A stretch of 5,252 nt of DNA from Actinobacteria bacterium UBA7422 (GTDB taxonomy: Bacteria; Actinomycetota; Actinomycetes; S36-B12): positions 1-5,252 of the forward strand of contig DKME01000116.1 of assembly GCA_002469525.1 (NCBI GenBank). The letters are read 5' to 3'. Positions within the stretch are counted from its first letter, which is position 1, and each line of letters opens with the position of its first letter. The position numbers and the translations under genes were made by a program. The notes beneath the pieces were generated by a model. The model was not told where the DNA came from. It saw only the letters and a list, made by a program, of their open reading frames with translations, and searched no databases. Shown in pieces: positions 4,883-5,252 of this stretch.

Positions 4883-4903
4883 GAACATGGCTATTACGTG
4901 TTC
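4883..4903 (+). repeat. Inverted repeat just upstream of the rex ribosome-binding site
   Basis: Arms GAACATG (4883-4889) and CGTGTTC (4897-4903) are inverted repeats with one mismatch and a seven-base AT-rich centre. The element is 21 bases before the rex start and does not match the Rex consensus. It could be an operator for another regulator or a leader structure near the ribosome-binding site. Confidence 0.3.
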
Positions 4904-4923
4904 GTTGACCCGAGGTAAAAATA

Positions 4924-5252
4924 GTGACCCTTCCCAGTCGTAAACCAGGTGGCATTCCCGCTGCAACCATTGCTCGGTTGCCCGTTTACCACCGCGTTTT
5001 GGTCACGTTCGGCTCGCAGGGCGTCACCACCATTGCCAGCGAAGAACTCTCAGCCGCGTGCGGTGTGAGCTCAGCGAAATTACGTAAAGATCTCTCGCAC
5101 CTAGGATCATTTGGTACCCGCGGTGTCGGGTACAACGTCTCGTATCTCACGTTTCAAATCGCTCGGGAACTCGGTGTAACCAAGTCCCGTGGCATTGTGA
5201 TCGTCGGCATGGGGAATCTAGGACGTGCATTAGCTTCCTATCGTGCCTTTGG
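4924..5252 (+). CDS. rex: Redox-sensing transcriptional repressor Rex, N-terminal part (3' truncated by window edge)
   Basis: 109 complete codons are visible. Rex binds operator DNA when the NADH/NAD+ ratio is low and releases it on NADH binding; in actinobacteria it controls respiratory genes such as those for cytochrome bd, NADH dehydrogenase and, in Streptomyces, rex-hemACD. The N-terminal winged helix is clear: IPAATIARLPVYHRVL (11-26), then the recognition region CGVSSAKLRKDLSHLGSFG (46-64), then TRGVGYNV (65-72). The Rossmann domain begins with RGIVIVGMGNLGRAL (89-103), whose GxGxxG is G95, G97 and G100. The start is GTG 4924: GAGGT (4912-4916) lies seven bases upstream, and an in-frame TGA at 4906-4908 excludes longer forms. 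The C-terminal half of the NADH domain and the domain-swapping helix lie outside the window. Genes for haem synthesis, hemA first, are expected just beyond the edge; this is a prediction. Confidence 0.95.
   Translation, partial: MTLPSRKPGGIPAATIARLPVYHRVLVTFGSQGVTTIASEELSAACGVSSAKLRKDLSHLGSFGTRGVGYNVSYLTFQIARELGVTKSRGIVIVGMGNLGRALASYRAF

Noticed and set aside
4883..4903. LexA/SOS box upstream of rex
   Set aside because: The GAAC and GTTC elements are present but the spacing is far too wide for the actinobacterial SOS box, and the flanking TCG/CGA bases do not fit.
4742..4966. Minus-strand frame across the rex upstream region
   Set aside because: It has no similarity I recognise, covers the rex start and regulatory repeats, and has no clear ribosome-binding site.
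1..5252. tRNA, rRNA, CRISPR array, insertion sequence or riboswitch
   Set aside because: I found no cloverleaf, regularly spaced direct repeats, transposase frame with terminal repeats, or recognisable riboswitch core on reading either strand; the gaps between genes are all shorter than 165 bases.

Overview
The window is a compact, ordinary-looking chromosomal segment from an actinobacterium. Base composition is moderate, near 50% GC by eye, which is lower than in Streptomyces or Mycobacterium. It would fit one of the mid-GC actinobacterial lineages, including freshwater ones, but I cannot name the genus. The assignment rests on three things: the tiny bS22-type ribosomal protein gene next to a BldC-like helix-turn-helix gene, a Rex repressor gene at the right edge, and a gene order matching the Mycobacterium tuberculosis Rv0500A-Rv0509 neighbourhood as I recall it (small HTH protein, 33-residue basic protein, Rv0502-type acyltransferase, SerB1-type HAD protein on the opposite strand, small glutaredoxin, then haem genes).

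Layout, left to right. Positions 3-707 (+) hold the C-terminal part of an AcuC/class I histone-deacetylase-like protein, cut by the left edge. A 133-base gap with a T run, an inverted repeat and a possible -10 box leads to a 65-residue MerR/excisionase-type DNA-binding protein (841-1038, +). After 95 bases comes the 33-residue bS22 gene (1134-1235, +). An acyltransferase of the PlsC superfamily (1254-1991, +) follows 18 bases later. It runs tail-to-tail into a HAD-IB hydrolase with a C-terminal glycine-zipper membrane segment (minus strand, stop at 1977), and the two coding regions overlap by 15 bases. A short divergent promoter region separates the HAD gene from an AMP-forming acyl-CoA synthetase (about 2910-4517, +). 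That gene's stop codon overlaps the TTG start of a glutaredoxin-like protein (4514-4762, +). A 161-base intergenic region with a hairpin, a plausible promoter and candidate operator half-sites precedes rex (4924 to beyond the right edge, +).

Functionally there are two themes. The acyl-CoA synthetase, the acyltransferase and the membrane-anchored HAD phosphatase could serve one lipid pathway (activation, acyl transfer, dephosphorylation), but this is inference from proximity and from the known HAD-PlsC fusion proteins. The glutaredoxin and Rex form a redox-sensing pair. The AcuC-like protein may regulate acyl-CoA synthetases by deacetylation, as AcuC does for AcsA in Bacillus; that too is only suggestive here. 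I see no mobile element, CRISPR array, tRNA, rRNA or phage signature, and no convincing novel system. The items most worth a second look are the easily missed bS22 gene, the unassigned PlsC-like/HAD pair, and the repeat structures upstream of the small HTH gene, bS22 and rex.
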